From NCBI RefSeq assembly GCF_030684215.1, contig NZ_JAUXOV010000045.1, forward strand, positions 1 through 54,869: a stretch of 54,869 nucleotides of DNA. Reading direction: 5' to 3'. The stretch's first letter is position 1; each line of letters opens with the position of its first letter. Position numbers and translations under genes: made by a program. Under the pieces are notes generated by a model. The model was given only the letters and a program-made list of their open reading frames with translations. It was not told where the DNA came from and ran no database searches. Below, piece after piece: positions 41,534 to 50,322 of the stretch. This DNA is from Pseudotabrizicola sp. (GTDB lineage Bacteria; Pseudomonadota; Alphaproteobacteria; Rhodobacterales; Rhodobacteraceae).

Positions 41534-43536
41534 GCAATGTAAACGTCAGGCGGCTAGTCGAGAATATTCGATCTGGCACTAACATCTATACGCCCTTAGT
41601 GGAGCTAGTAGTGAATGCCATTCAAGCCATCGACCAAAAAGGCGGCAAGAACGGACTGATCCAAATCGAAATACTACGAAGTGGACAAGCGGACATCATC
41701 GACCGCCTTGAAGATATCGATGGCTTTGTCGTTAAGGATAATGGTGTTGGCTTCACGAAGACTAACCGCGATTCCTTTGATACACTTTATACCGAACAGA
41801 AGATCGCCGATGGCGGGAAGGGCTTTGGCCGTTTCACTTGCCTCAAATATTTCAACCATGTGAAAGTGGCGAGCACCTTCACCGTCGGTGATGAGTTTCA
41901 TGATCGATCCTTTAGGATGGGCCTAGGCAAAGACATCATCGTTGACGAGAAAACGTCCACTTCGGAAAAGCGGGAGACAGGTACGGCATTCGAGATTTCC
42001 GGTATCAAGTCGGTCAAGTTCCCGGACAAGCGGCTTGATACTGTCTGCCGCGTAATCGTCGAACGGCTATTACCATATTTCGTTGACAAGGATCGGGCGT
42101 GTCCGCGTATCGTGATCCGTGAAGCGAACGAGCCTTCCGGTGGTGTCTCTCTCAACGACTATCTGGGCAAGGAAAACAGCCAGATTGTTGAGATGCCGGT
42201 TGAACAGAGCACGTTCACACTCACAGCCAACGAAGAGGTCAAGGATTTTGACGTACGCGTCTTCAAATTCTATACACCAAGGTCGGCCAAGAGCAAAGTC
42301 AGTCTCGTCGCACATCGGCGCGAAGTGACCGATAACCCGCTTCAGGTCTATATACCTGAGTTTGCCGAAGAGTTCTATGAGGTCGGCCCCGAACAGGATC
42401 TATCCAAAGGGCGCAATTTCGTCGTCAAGTCCTATGTTTTCGGCGACTACCTCAATGACAATGTGTCGCTCGAAAGAGGCGAATTCCGCTTTCAGAATGA
42501 CAATGACCTGTTGACTGGCATCTCTCAAAGCGAGATCGAGCAGAAGGCTGCCGAGATCGCCCAGTCGACTGTAGGCTCGGAAATTACTGAACGGAAGATG
42601 CGCAAGCAAGCGCGAATAGCCGACTATGTGTCGGTCGACGCGCCCTGGCACCGGACACTCGCGAATGAGGTTGATTTCGACGCCCTGCCGATGCGACCGA
42701 CGAACCAAGATATCGAGCTTCATCTTCAAAAGAAGAAATACGAAAAGGAAATTCAGACGCGATCGCAGGTGGCCGCGCTGCTGAAATCAGAAAACCCCGA
42801 TGAATTGACTACAAGAATCGTTCAGATTATGGACAGCATTTCCGAAACCAGCAAGAACGATCTCATCCACTATGTTTCCATGAGAAAGTGCGTTCTGGAT
42901 CTTTTTTCCAAATCTCTTGAAATCGGTTCCGATGGAAAGTACAAATCGGAAGGCGATGTGCATGATATCATTATGCGACGTAAAAAAGATTCGGAAGACT
43001 TGGATTATGAATCGCACAGCCTCTGGATGCTCGACGAGCGGCTTAATTTTTCTTCCTATGTCTCATCCGATAAGCCGCTGAACAAACCAGCTGGAGATCG
43101 GACGGATATTACAATCTACAATCGCCGCGTTGCATTTCGCGGTGAGAACGAGGCGAGCAATCCCATCACCATCTTCGAGTTCAAGAAGCCTCAACGAGAC
43201 AATTTCGCAGATCCTTCATCGAAGGAAGATCCGGTTCAGCAGATCGTCCGATATGTCAATCAAATCAGAGAAGGTAAGTTCAAGACACCCACTGGCCGCG
43301 ATATCATCGTCAACAGCACGACGCCATTTTACGGTTACGTAGTTTGCGATCTGACGCCAAAAGTAAGAAAGTGGCTTGAGTTTGAGAAGGACTTTACTCC
43401 CATGCCAGATGGACTTGGCTGGTTCCGATGGTTTGGTAACAACAGCCTCTACATGGAAGTCTTGAGTTGGACCAAACTTCTCCGGGACGCTGAAATGCGG
43501 AATAAAATATTCTTCAATAAACTCGGAATAGATTAG
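41530..43536 (+). CDS. GHKL ATPase with a C-terminal PD-(D/E)XK-like nuclease domain
   Basis: A 668-residue protein. The N-terminus is an HSP90/MutL-type ATPase: ELVVNAIQAID (Glu 25, Asn 29), DNGVGF (70-75) and GGKGFGRF (95-102). A long middle region is followed by a putative nuclease core with Asp 526 (TDITIYNRRVAF) and Glu 550-x-Lys 552 (IFEFKKP). A sensor-effector layout of this kind is common in antiphage proteins, where the ATPase senses and the nuclease cuts. I do not match it to a named system. Codon use looks less GC-biased than that of the virB genes, suggesting separate acquisition. Confidence 0.72.
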   Translation: MSNVNVRRLVENIRSGTNIYTPLVELVVNAIQAIDQKGGKNGLIQIEILRSGQADIIDRLEDIDGFVVKDNGVGFTKTNRDSFDTLYTEQKIADGGKGFGRFTCLKYFNHVKVASTFTVGDEFHDRSFRMGLGKDIIVDEKTSTSEKRETGTAFEISGIKSVKFPDKRLDTVCRVIVERLLPYFVDKDRACPRIVIREANEPSGGVSLNDYLGKENSQIVEMPVEQSTFTLTANEEVKDFDVRVFKFYTPRSAKSKVSLVAHRREVTDNPLQVYIPEFAEEFYEVGPEQDLSKGRNFVVKSYVFGDYLNDNVSLERGEFRFQNDNDLLTGISQSEIEQKAAEIAQSTVGSEITERKMRKQARIADYVSVDAPWHRTLANEVDFDALPMRPTNQDIELHLQKKKYEKEIQTRSQVAALLKSENPDELTTRIVQIMDSISETSKNDLIHYVSMRKCVLDLFSKSLEIGSDGKYKSEGDVHDIIMRRKKDSEDLDYESHSLWMLDERLNFSSYVSSDKPLNKPAGDRTDITIYNRRVAFRGENEASNPITIFEFKKPQRDNFADPSSKEDPVQQIVRYVNQIREGKFKTPTGRDIIVNSTTPFYGYVVCDLTPKVRKWLEFEKDFTPMPDGLGWFRWFGNNSLYMEVLSWTKLLRDAEMRNKIFFNKLGID

Positions 43537-43639
43537 CATCTATTGCGGCGCAAAATTGGCCTGGACGCCGATCGAGCGATGCGGAGAAATCGCCGGGATG
43601 GCGTGTCGCGCGGCAAAGGGATGATATTGGAGGAAACTC

Positions 43640-44521
43640 GTGGCCACCTATTTTACTGATCGTGAATACGGAAGTCGACCCCACGCAATCGATATCATAG
43701 ACGAGCGCTTGTGGGCCGGCATCTGCAGCTTGATCCAGACGAGAATTGGCAATGGCTCATTTGGGCACCGCTTTCCAGAACAGTGCGCCGACGGAAACGG
43801 ACCATGCGGATGTGACGAGCGGGCCTTCTGCCAAGTGCTAGGCGCCGAGGTACCGTGGATCGAATGGCCGCTTTCTCCGAACGTAGTGCCCGACACGCCG
43901 GTGATCCTCGATTTGCTTGAGTTCTGCGCCAGCGCCGTGGGTGAGGCCCTGCAGGGCGCCTATCATTCTTACTACCGCCACCATCACCTGAGTTGGGATC
44001 GCGACGCCGGCCTTGCGCGATTTGTGGCGGACGTGAACCTCCTGTTCCGCCGGAACGCTGTCGCCTACGAGCTCACAGCGACCGGACAGGCCCGCCGCCT
44101 TCTTCCGCAGGCGATCGCCAATACGATCGGCTGGGCCTTGTTTCAAACTGGCGATGCGGAGACAGACCGGCTGCTCGAAGCCGCGCGCCAGCGGTTTGTC
44201 TCGCCAAAGCCCGAAGATCGGCAGGACGCTCTGGAGAAGCTGTGGGATGCTTTTGAACGCCTGAAGACGCTGGAGCCCGGCGCCAATAAGCGCGCACAGG
44301 CCGATGCGCTGCTGGACCGCGTCGCACCGCCGGGCTCTGGATTTCGGGAAGCCCTTGGGCGGGAGGCCGCTGAGCTGACCTCCATAGGGAACAGTTTCCG
44401 CATTCGTCATTCCGAGACAACGCAGGAACCGTTGACCTCTCTGGATCAGGTCGACTATTTGTTTACGCGGATGTTTGCATTCGTGCGCGTGATCCTGAAA
44501 GGGACCGGGCGTGGCGGATGA
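43640..44521 (+). CDS. AbiJ-like abortive infection protein
   Basis: A 293-residue protein starting MATYFTDREYGSRPHAIDII, with LIQTRIGNGSFGHRFPEQCA, a Cys cluster (CADGNGPCGCDERAFC) and a C-terminal HEPN-like helix pair (LTSIGNSFRIRHSETTQ, then VDYLFTRMFAFVRVIL). The layout resembles AbiJ-type abortive-infection proteins, whose HEPN part may cleave RNA through an Arg...His motif (RIRH here). The next gene starts inside its last codons (11-base overlap), so they act as a pair. Confidence 0.6.
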   Translation: MATYFTDREYGSRPHAIDIIDERLWAGICSLIQTRIGNGSFGHRFPEQCADGNGPCGCDERAFCQVLGAEVPWIEWPLSPNVVPDTPVILDLLEFCASAVGEALQGAYHSYYRHHHLSWDRDAGLARFVADVNLLFRRNAVAYELTATGQARRLLPQAIANTIGWALFQTGDAETDRLLEAARQRFVSPKPEDRQDALEKLWDAFERLKTLEPGANKRAQADALLDRVAPPGSGFREALGREAAELTSIGNSFRIRHSETTQEPLTSLDQVDYLFTRMFAFVRVILKGTGRGG

Positions 44522-45833
44522 CCTTTACGGGCTTCTCTCCGGGATTCTGCACGGGATGAGCCACGCCCAAATGAGCCAGGAGCCAGAGCGGGTCGCCGGG
44601 CTGGTCGTGCCTGCCCCGGAGGGTTACTCGAAACGGCAGCGTATCGAAGCTGTGCTCGAGAACCTCACGCAGGAGGACCTCGCTCGGCTGGCGCTCAAAT
44701 TCGCTGCTGTCCGCCGCGACATCTCGCTCGATGAGGCGGGTCGCAAGGTGCTCGAGACTAGCGATCCGCCGTTGACACAGATCACACGACGAGACGTTGC
44801 GCGGATCCTCGGAGACGATCTTGCCGGTGAGCGCAGCACCATCGAGGTGGTCGAGGGCTACTTTCCGCTTTCCTCGCCACTTGATGACTTCCTCGGAAGC
44901 GGTGGCAAAAGCCTGCGCGACCAGATCACCCAGCATATGGACCGCAATCCTGGCGATTGGTCGGTGGAGCACTTGTTCGGAGAAATCGGGGCATTCGATT
45001 GCTCCAGGGCGAGGTTCGGCGCCTTACTCGAACAAGCTGTTCACCCCCTTTCTCGATCGGGTGATGATCAGACGAAGGCGGTCGCCGCCCTGAACGCGGT
45101 CCTTGCACGGGATGGGTATGAGCTGGCGCAGGAAGGCGAAATTTCCGGTCATCCGCTCTTCCGCTTCCGATCCCTGGCGCGCGGGGTCAGTGGCCGGCCC
45201 AAGAATTTGATCTTCGCTTCGCGAGGACCGAAGCCGGAGATCGGCTTCGCAGATGCGATCAATAACGACATCGTCATTCTGTCCGGCGAAGAGAGTTGCC
45301 TGGTCTATGACCGGCCGATCGGCGCGAGCGGCCTTCTTTGGTCCGAACTCGTTTCCTGGTGGGGCGAGGTTACACCGGGGGCGGATGCCGCAAAACTCGG
45401 AGCTCGCCTCCAGGAATCCCTAGCCTCGGACGCAGAACGCAAGCTTTTCGCGACCTACTTCAAGGCCTATCGGTCCACCCTCGGCGAGGTGCTGCCCGCG
45501 CTCCTGCCGCAGGTCTACCTTCACTATGATCCTGCCGTCGCGAAGTCCCTGCGCCGTCGGCTTCCGCTACCGCGTCAGCGCATGGACTTCCTTATGTTGC
45601 TACCCGGCCGTCAACGCATTGTTATCGAGGTAGATGGCAAACATCACTTCTCGAAAGACGATCTTCCGTCATTGAAGGTCTATGCAGAAATGGTATCAGC
45701 CGACCGCGAGCTGCGCCTTGCTGGATACGAAGTCTATCGGTTCGGCGCAAATGAATTGGTTGGTGACGGCGCCGAGGCGAGGATCACCGATTTTTTTGAC
45801 AAACTCTTTGGTCAACATCGCATTCGGAAATGA
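44511..45833 (+). CDS. AbiJ-associated protein with DUF559/Vsr-like nuclease end
   Basis: A 440-residue protein from a GTG start that overlaps the previous gene by 11 bases. The first 150 residues are helical (SKRQRIEAVLENLTQEDLAR and the following helices) as in AbiJ N-terminal domains. The last 90 form a restriction-like fold with MDFLMLLPGRQRIVIEVDGK: Asp 359, Glu 373 and Lys 377, then HHFS and YEVYRFGANEL. This matches DUF559/Vsr-type nucleases. With the HEPN-like partner, the pair looks like a two-gene abortive defence unit. The target (DNA or RNA) is unknown. Confidence 0.68.
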   Translation: MADDLYGLLSGILHGMSHAQMSQEPERVAGLVVPAPEGYSKRQRIEAVLENLTQEDLARLALKFAAVRRDISLDEAGRKVLETSDPPLTQITRRDVARILGDDLAGERSTIEVVEGYFPLSSPLDDFLGSGGKSLRDQITQHMDRNPGDWSVEHLFGEIGAFDCSRARFGALLEQAVHPLSRSGDDQTKAVAALNAVLARDGYELAQEGEISGHPLFRFRSLARGVSGRPKNLIFASRGPKPEIGFADAINNDIVILSGEESCLVYDRPIGASGLLWSELVSWWGEVTPGADAAKLGARLQESLASDAERKLFATYFKAYRSTLGEVLPALLPQVYLHYDPAVAKSLRRRLPLPRQRMDFLMLLPGRQRIVIEVDGKHHFSKDDLPSLKVYAEMVSADRELRLAGYEVYRFGANELVGDGAEARITDFFDKLFGQHRIRK

Positions 45834-46132
45834 AATTGCTTGCTAAACGTCCGCTATCAGCCCGTTGCACTGGTGACGATCGCTTTGATGGGGTCGCTTC
45901 ATTGCGGACGATCACCTACTTGATGCGCTACGTTTCAGATTTCTATGAAGCTGACCGTAATGCTCGGCGCAGCACTCTAGGGTCGATATGCGACACTTTT
46001 GACAAGTTAACCTTGCGGGAGCCTTCGCAGGCGCGAATTTGTCAACGCTGCTGCCCAACTGTTTACAGTGTGAACGTCGGCTGGTGGGCGTACAACTCTT
46101 CGGGCAAATTCGCCTAGCGATTGATCGGCACA
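45834..46132. other. Intergenic stretch before the split ATPase gene
   Basis: About 300 bases. A 95-codon plus-strand frame (45830-46117) and a 73-codon minus-strand frame are open, but neither product resembles a protein family, and the first overlaps the nuclease stop. A TTGACA at about 45987 could be a -35 element for the following gene, but no convincing -10 sits at the right distance. Nothing else is seen. Confidence 0.4.
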
Positions 46133-46951
46133 ATGGGGAGTAATTCGGTGGGAGAAAACGCTGCTAGCTATCAGGTCCTGTTTCTCAATGAGCAAAACCT
46201 GCAAACCTCTATCGAGCCAGGAACGATAGTGATCATGCCCAGCTCGGACGGCTGGAATGACTTTGGTGAGCGCATTCTTATCGAAATTGTGATCCAACCC
46301 AAGAATAGTCCGGATTTTTCTAGCGAGCGCTTGGAGTTGCGCGGCTCTTTGGCTTCCTTGAGAAGCATGATAACAAGTTTGACACAATGCACTTACGCGA
46401 GCTTGTCAATCGTGAACAGAGGGCAATCCCGGCCGAAAAGGTTCCGGACTATTTCACGATGCTGCCAGATATGGAGAGCTATCGGCGGATCATTAGACAG
46501 CTCGGACCGGATGAAACACGCATCGTGTTGCGCGCGATGAACGACATGGTTGAAGCAGAGGATCGGCCTATTGGCAGACCTTGGCTAAGAGCGGCGCGAG
46601 AGAGCCAAATCTTTCTCAGTGCCTTTTTGCGTCAAAGCGAGTCCTATTTTACTTGGAAGAATGCTGCACCGATCCTGCGCGGGGTCGGATTTGAGGAGCT
46701 TGACCGGATATCCGAAGGCGTGCGCGTCCAGTTTCATCTTGCGGGGCGACCAAACGCACACGATCTCAAGTTCCGTTTTTCGCATGTTGGCGATGTGCTA
46801 CCCAGTCGCTTCGCAATCGTTATCGGCAAGAACGGCGTCGGCAAAAGTCAGACATTAGCGCAGATCGTCGATGCGGCATTGCTAGGAAAGCCCAATCTGA
46901 CTGCACTCGATGGCGATCGCCCGGTGTTCAATCGGATACTCGGTTTCTATC
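46133..46951 (+). pseudogene. 5' part of a PtuA-like (Septu) ATPase gene, frameshifted and cut by IS66
   Basis: Frame 2 from ATG 46133 gives SYQVLFLNEQNLQTSIEPGT, then PSSDGWNDFGERILIEIVIQ. The protein then continues in frame 1 (FGFLEKHDNKFDTMHLRELV, DYFTMLPDMESYRRIIRQLG and Walker A FAIVIGKNGVGKSQTL). Frame 1 opens at 46324, so a one-base shift lies between about 46324 and 46360. The reading frame then runs into IS66 at 46952. Joining 46951 to 49472 restores an open frame into the 3' part. The product was an AAA/ABC-type ATPase of the kind paired with HNH nucleases in Septu defence. Two lesions make it inactive as read. Confidence 0.8.
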
Positions 46952-46975
46952 GTAAGCGGTGCGCCAGCCCCGTGG
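46952..46975 (+). repeat. Left terminal inverted repeat of IS66
   Basis: Starts GTAAGCGGTGCGCCAGCCCC and pairs with the right end at 49440-49463, with a few mismatches after the first 12 bases. The preceding 8 bases (46944-46951) are the target duplication. Confidence 0.9.
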
Positions 46976-47035
46976 TTTCGGCTTGATGTGACTTCGGGCA
47001 TGCCGTCCTGCAACTGAGTTTGCGGGAGGCTTGCC

Positions 47036-47461
47036 ATGGAGCACCAAAACGAGCACCGGATGGAGGTGCGTGGATCGAAGAGAGTATCCCGGATCGAGAT
47101 CCTTGATGGCCCGACCGGCCGTCGGCGTTGGCCGGATGACCTCAAGGCGCGGATCGTGGCCGAGAGTTTTCAGCCCGGCGCGCGGGTCTGCGATGTTGCA
47201 GCGAAGTATGGGCTGATTGCCCGGCACCTTTCTGGATGGCGCGCTCAAGCGCGTAAAGGTAAGCTGGTGGTGCCGATCGATGCAGCCCCGGCATTCGTGC
47301 CGCTGGTGATCGAACCACCGATTTCTGATACTGCCGCTGCCGCGGTGGGCGGCACTGGCGTGATCAGGGTCGAGATTTGCGGCGCAGTTTTGCATGTGGT
47401 GCCGGACTGCAGCCCGGAGCGTGTGGCGGCTTTGGCGGCGGCGTTGAGGAAGGCGCTGTGA
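47036..47461 (+). CDS. tnpA: IS66 TnpA (OrfA, helix-turn-helix)
   Basis: A 141-residue accessory protein with a transposase-8-like helix-turn-helix region (RRRWPDDLKARIVAESFQPG, then VCDVAAKYGLIARHLSGWRA). It is required with TnpB for IS66 transposition. Its stop overlaps the tnpB start (GTGA), the usual coupling in this family. Confidence 0.9.
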   Translation: MEHQNEHRMEVRGSKRVSRIEILDGPTGRRRWPDDLKARIVAESFQPGARVCDVAAKYGLIARHLSGWRAQARKGKLVVPIDAAPAFVPLVIEPPISDTAAAAVGGTGVIRVEICGAVLHVVPDCSPERVAALAAALRKAL

Positions 47462-47811
47462 TCTTCCCCGATCAGGCCGTCCGGATCGTGATTGCGACCA
47501 AGCCAGTAGACTTTCGCAAGGGGCATGACGGGCTGGCCGCCATGGCCCATGGCGAGTTGGGCTTTGCGCCCAAGGCGGGGGTGATGGTGGTGTTCAGGTC
47601 AAAGCGTGGCGACAGGATCAAGGTTTTGTTCTGGGACGGCAGTGGGATCGTGATGATCTACAAGCGCCTGGAACAGGGCGGCTTTGCCTGGCCAAAGGTT
47701 GGCGACGGGGTCATGCGGCTGTCGCGGGTGCAGTTCGAGGCGCTGTTTGCCGGCCTTGACTGGCGCCGCATCCATGCGCCCAGACCGATGCTTCCCACCG
47801 CGACAGAATGA
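47458..47811 (+). CDS. tnpB: IS66 TnpB (OrfB)
   Basis: A 117-residue protein from a GTG start, with the family motifs VDFRKGHDGLAAMAHGELG, VVFRSKRGDRIKVLFWDGSG and GFAWPKVGDGVMRLSRVQFE. TnpB is an essential accessory factor of unknown biochemical role. It lies between tnpA and tnpC in the normal order. Confidence 0.93.
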   Translation: MIFPDQAVRIVIATKPVDFRKGHDGLAAMAHGELGFAPKAGVMVVFRSKRGDRIKVLFWDGSGIVMIYKRLEQGGFAWPKVGDGVMRLSRVQFEALFAGLDWRRIHAPRPMLPTATE

Positions 47812-47865
47812 CTCGGATTGCCTTGTAAATATGGGCAAACGCGGGGGTATGCGGTATAAATCGCC

Positions 47866-49434
47866 ATGTCTGCGCCCGCCGATCTCCCCTTTGATCTGGA
47901 CAGCCTTCCGCCCGCCGTGCGTGAGGCATTTGCGGCCATGCAGGCCAAGGTCGCCGGGCTGGAAGCCCATACCGAACGTCAGGATTATCTCATAGCCGAG
48001 CTGCGCCATGCGCTTTATGGCAAACGGTCCGAGCAACTGCCCCCCGATGAGCGTCAGCTGGCTTTCGAGGATCTGGAAACGGCCGTCGCGGAAGCCGAGG
48101 CTGCACGGGCAGCGCTGACGGAGCGCAATGCCGATGGCAGGCCCAGGCGTCCGCCAGCCAAACGCAACCTTGGCCATCTGCCCGACCATCTACCGCGCAT
48201 CGAACAGGTGATCGAACCCACGCAGAAGATCTGTCCCTGCGGCTGCACCGATATGGTGAAGATCGGCGAAGACCGCGCAGAACGGCTCGACATCGTTCCT
48301 GCCCGTTTCCAGGTCGTCGTCACCGTTCGCCCTCGCTATGCCTGCCGTCGTTGCGACGCTGGCATCATTCAGGCTGACACGCCAAACTGGCTGATCGAAG
48401 GCGGTTTGCCGACCGAGGGCACGCTCGCACATGTCGCGGTCTCCAAATATGCCGACCACTTGCCACTTTATCGCCAATGCCAGATCTATGGCCGGGGCGG
48501 CGTGGACCTGGACCGGTCAACCCTGGCAAACTGGTGCGGTGTGGCGGCCTATCATCTGGCCCCAGTCGTCGACCGGATGCTGATCCACATCAAACGATCC
48601 AGCCGCCTGTTCATGGACGAGACCCGAGCGCCGGTCCTCGATCCCAAGGCGGGCAAGACTAAGACCGGCTACCTCTGGGCGGTGACCCGCGATGATCGCG
48701 GGTGGGGCGGTGGCGATCCGCCCGCCGTCGTCTTCACCTATGCGCCCGGGCGCCATGGTCGTCATGCGATGGACATCCTGACGGGCTTCGAGGGCATTCT
48801 GCAGGTCGATGGATATACCGGCTATGACGCCTTGGCTGAACCAAAGCGCGTGGGCGGCATGCCCCTGACGCTGGCCTATTGCTGGGCACATTCCCGGCGC
48901 AAACTGCATGACATCTATCAAAAGGACGGCTCGGAGATCGCCGCCGAAGGCCTTCGCCGCATCGCCCAGATCTACAAGGTCGAAGCCAGCGTCCGGGGGC
49001 GGCCCCCCGAAGAGCGTCTTGCCGCCCGCCAAGTGCAATCGGCGCCGCTGATTACCGACTTCCGCCTTTGGTTGACCCAACAGCGCAGCCGGATCTCCGC
49101 CAAATCCCGCTTGGGTGAAAAGCTCGGCTACATCCACCGCCACTGGGATGGCCTGCAAATCTTCCTGACCGATGGCCGCGTCGAGATGGATACCAACCCG
49201 GTCGAAAACACCATCAGACCCATCGCCCTCAATCGAAAAAACGCGCTGTTCGCCGGTCATGACGAGGGCGGCCGAACCTGGGCGCGCATGGCCTCGCTAA
49301 TCGAAACCTGCAAACTGAACGCCATCGATCCCTACGCCTACTTGCGCGAAACCCTGACCGCCATCGCCAACGGCCACCCCGCGTCGCGCATCGACGACCT
49401 CATGCCTTGGGCCTTCCAAAAACCGTCAATCTAA
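47866..49434 (+). CDS. tnpC: IS66 TnpC transposase (DDE)
   Basis: A 522-residue transposase: N-terminal coiled coil (LIAELRHALYGKRSEQLPPD), a Zn-binding segment CPCGC, and the DDE catalytic domain with LFMDETRAPVLDP (first Asp), LQVDGYTGYDAL (second Asp) and EMDTNPVENTIRPIAL (Glu). The C-terminal IS66 segment is complete. The full length and intact motifs suggest the element can still move. Confidence 0.94.
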   Translation: MSAPADLPFDLDSLPPAVREAFAAMQAKVAGLEAHTERQDYLIAELRHALYGKRSEQLPPDERQLAFEDLETAVAEAEAARAALTERNADGRPRRPPAKRNLGHLPDHLPRIEQVIEPTQKICPCGCTDMVKIGEDRAERLDIVPARFQVVVTVRPRYACRRCDAGIIQADTPNWLIEGGLPTEGTLAHVAVSKYADHLPLYRQCQIYGRGGVDLDRSTLANWCGVAAYHLAPVVDRMLIHIKRSSRLFMDETRAPVLDPKAGKTKTGYLWAVTRDDRGWGGGDPPAVVFTYAPGRHGRHAMDILTGFEGILQVDGYTGYDALAEPKRVGGMPLTLAYCWAHSRRKLHDIYQKDGSEIAAEGLRRIAQIYKVEASVRGRPPEERLAARQVQSAPLITDFRLWLTQQRSRISAKSRLGEKLGYIHRHWDGLQIFLTDGRVEMDTNPVENTIRPIALNRKNALFAGHDEGGRTWARMASLIETCKLNAIDPYAYLRETLTAIANGHPASRIDDLMPWAFQKPSI

Positions 49435-49439
49435 AAGCC

Positions 49440-49463
49440 CGACGGGGTTCACGCACCGCTTAC
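49440..49463 (-). repeat. Right terminal inverted repeat of IS66
   Basis: The reverse complement starts GTAAGCGGTGCGTGAACCCC, matching the left end. The following 8 bases (49464-49471) repeat the target sequence TTTCTATC. Confidence 0.9.
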
Positions 49464-49471
49464 TTTCTATC

Positions 49472-50322
49472 CGTCGGCATCAACATCCTCTGTGTTTCCG
49501 AGTGAGCGGCGCAAGCACGCACGTGTCTGGTATCGGCGTTTTTCCATGGTGAGCGGACGGACGCGGCATTCAACTAGCGACCTCATCATTCAACTCGCGC
49601 GCAGTACAGAGGGTATAGCTGGGAAGAGTCGATATGAGATTTTTCAGAAGTCGATCAGCGTGATTGAGGGTTGTGAAGAGTTGGTTCTACGCAAAAGGGC
49701 CAGCGAGCACGGCTCCGTATCGGTATTTGGCCTGAACCGTGGCGGGGAACAGGAGACGCTCGAGCGTTATTCTTCGATCAATAGCCGCGCCGAACCTGTC
49801 CGCATGATCGAGGGCAAGACTTATCCCCTCAGTAGTGGGGAACTGAGCTTTCTACGCTTCGCGGCGCTGACAGGTCTCTATGTCGAGAATGGTACGCTGT
49901 TACTCTTCGACGAGCCCGAGACCCACCTTCATCCGAACTTCATTAGTCAGTTTGTCGCTTTGCTTGACAGCTTGCTCAAACAGACAGGATCCGCGGCGAT
50001 ATTGGCAACGCATTCGGTTTATTTCGTGCGCGAGGCGATGGAGGACCAGGTCACTGTGCTTCGATCCAACTCGGATCGAGTGATCTCCGCAGAGACCCCG
50101 ATACTCAAGACGTTCGGCGCAGATGTTGGCGCGATTTCTTATTTCGTGTTCGGGGAGGACCGGCCTTCACGCCTCGCACAAGAGGTTGAAACAAAAATTG
50201 TTGCCCAGGGCGCGTCTTGGGATGAAATATTTGTGACCTACAAGGATCGGGTGTCGCTTGATTTGCTTAGCGAAATTCGTGCACAGGTCGAAGGAACTGA
50301 CCGCGAGGGTGGCGGCCAATGA
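49472..50322 (+). pseudogene. 3' part of the PtuA-like (Septu) ATPase gene
   Basis: After the IS66 target duplication the frame reads PSASTSSVFPSERRKHARVW and continues to the natural stop. It includes the ABC signature LSSGELSFLRF, Walker B LLLFDEPETHLHP and the switch His in LATHSVYFV, so the catalytic half of the ATPase is intact here. A GTG at 49492 could start a truncated product, but it would lack Walker A. The stop overlaps the HNH gene start by four bases, showing that the two were one operon. Confidence 0.82.

Larger units (their letters stand above)
46952..49463 (+). mobile_element. IS66-family insertion sequence, complete
   Basis: A 2512-base element with imperfect terminal inverted repeats (both ends read GTAAGCGGTGCG inward, then differ), flanked by an exact 8-base duplication TTTCTATC (46944-46951 and 49464-49471), as expected for IS66. 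It carries tnpA, tnpB and tnpC in order. It interrupts the PtuA-like ATPase gene, which becomes continuous again if the element and one duplication copy are removed. The intact duplication suggests a fairly recent insertion. Confidence 0.95.

Noticed and set aside
45830-46117. 95-codon plus-strand frame after the DUF559-like gene
   Set aside because: It overlaps the stop by four bases like a real gene, but the protein has no domain or plausible fold and there is no ribosome-binding site. Kept only as an intergenic note.
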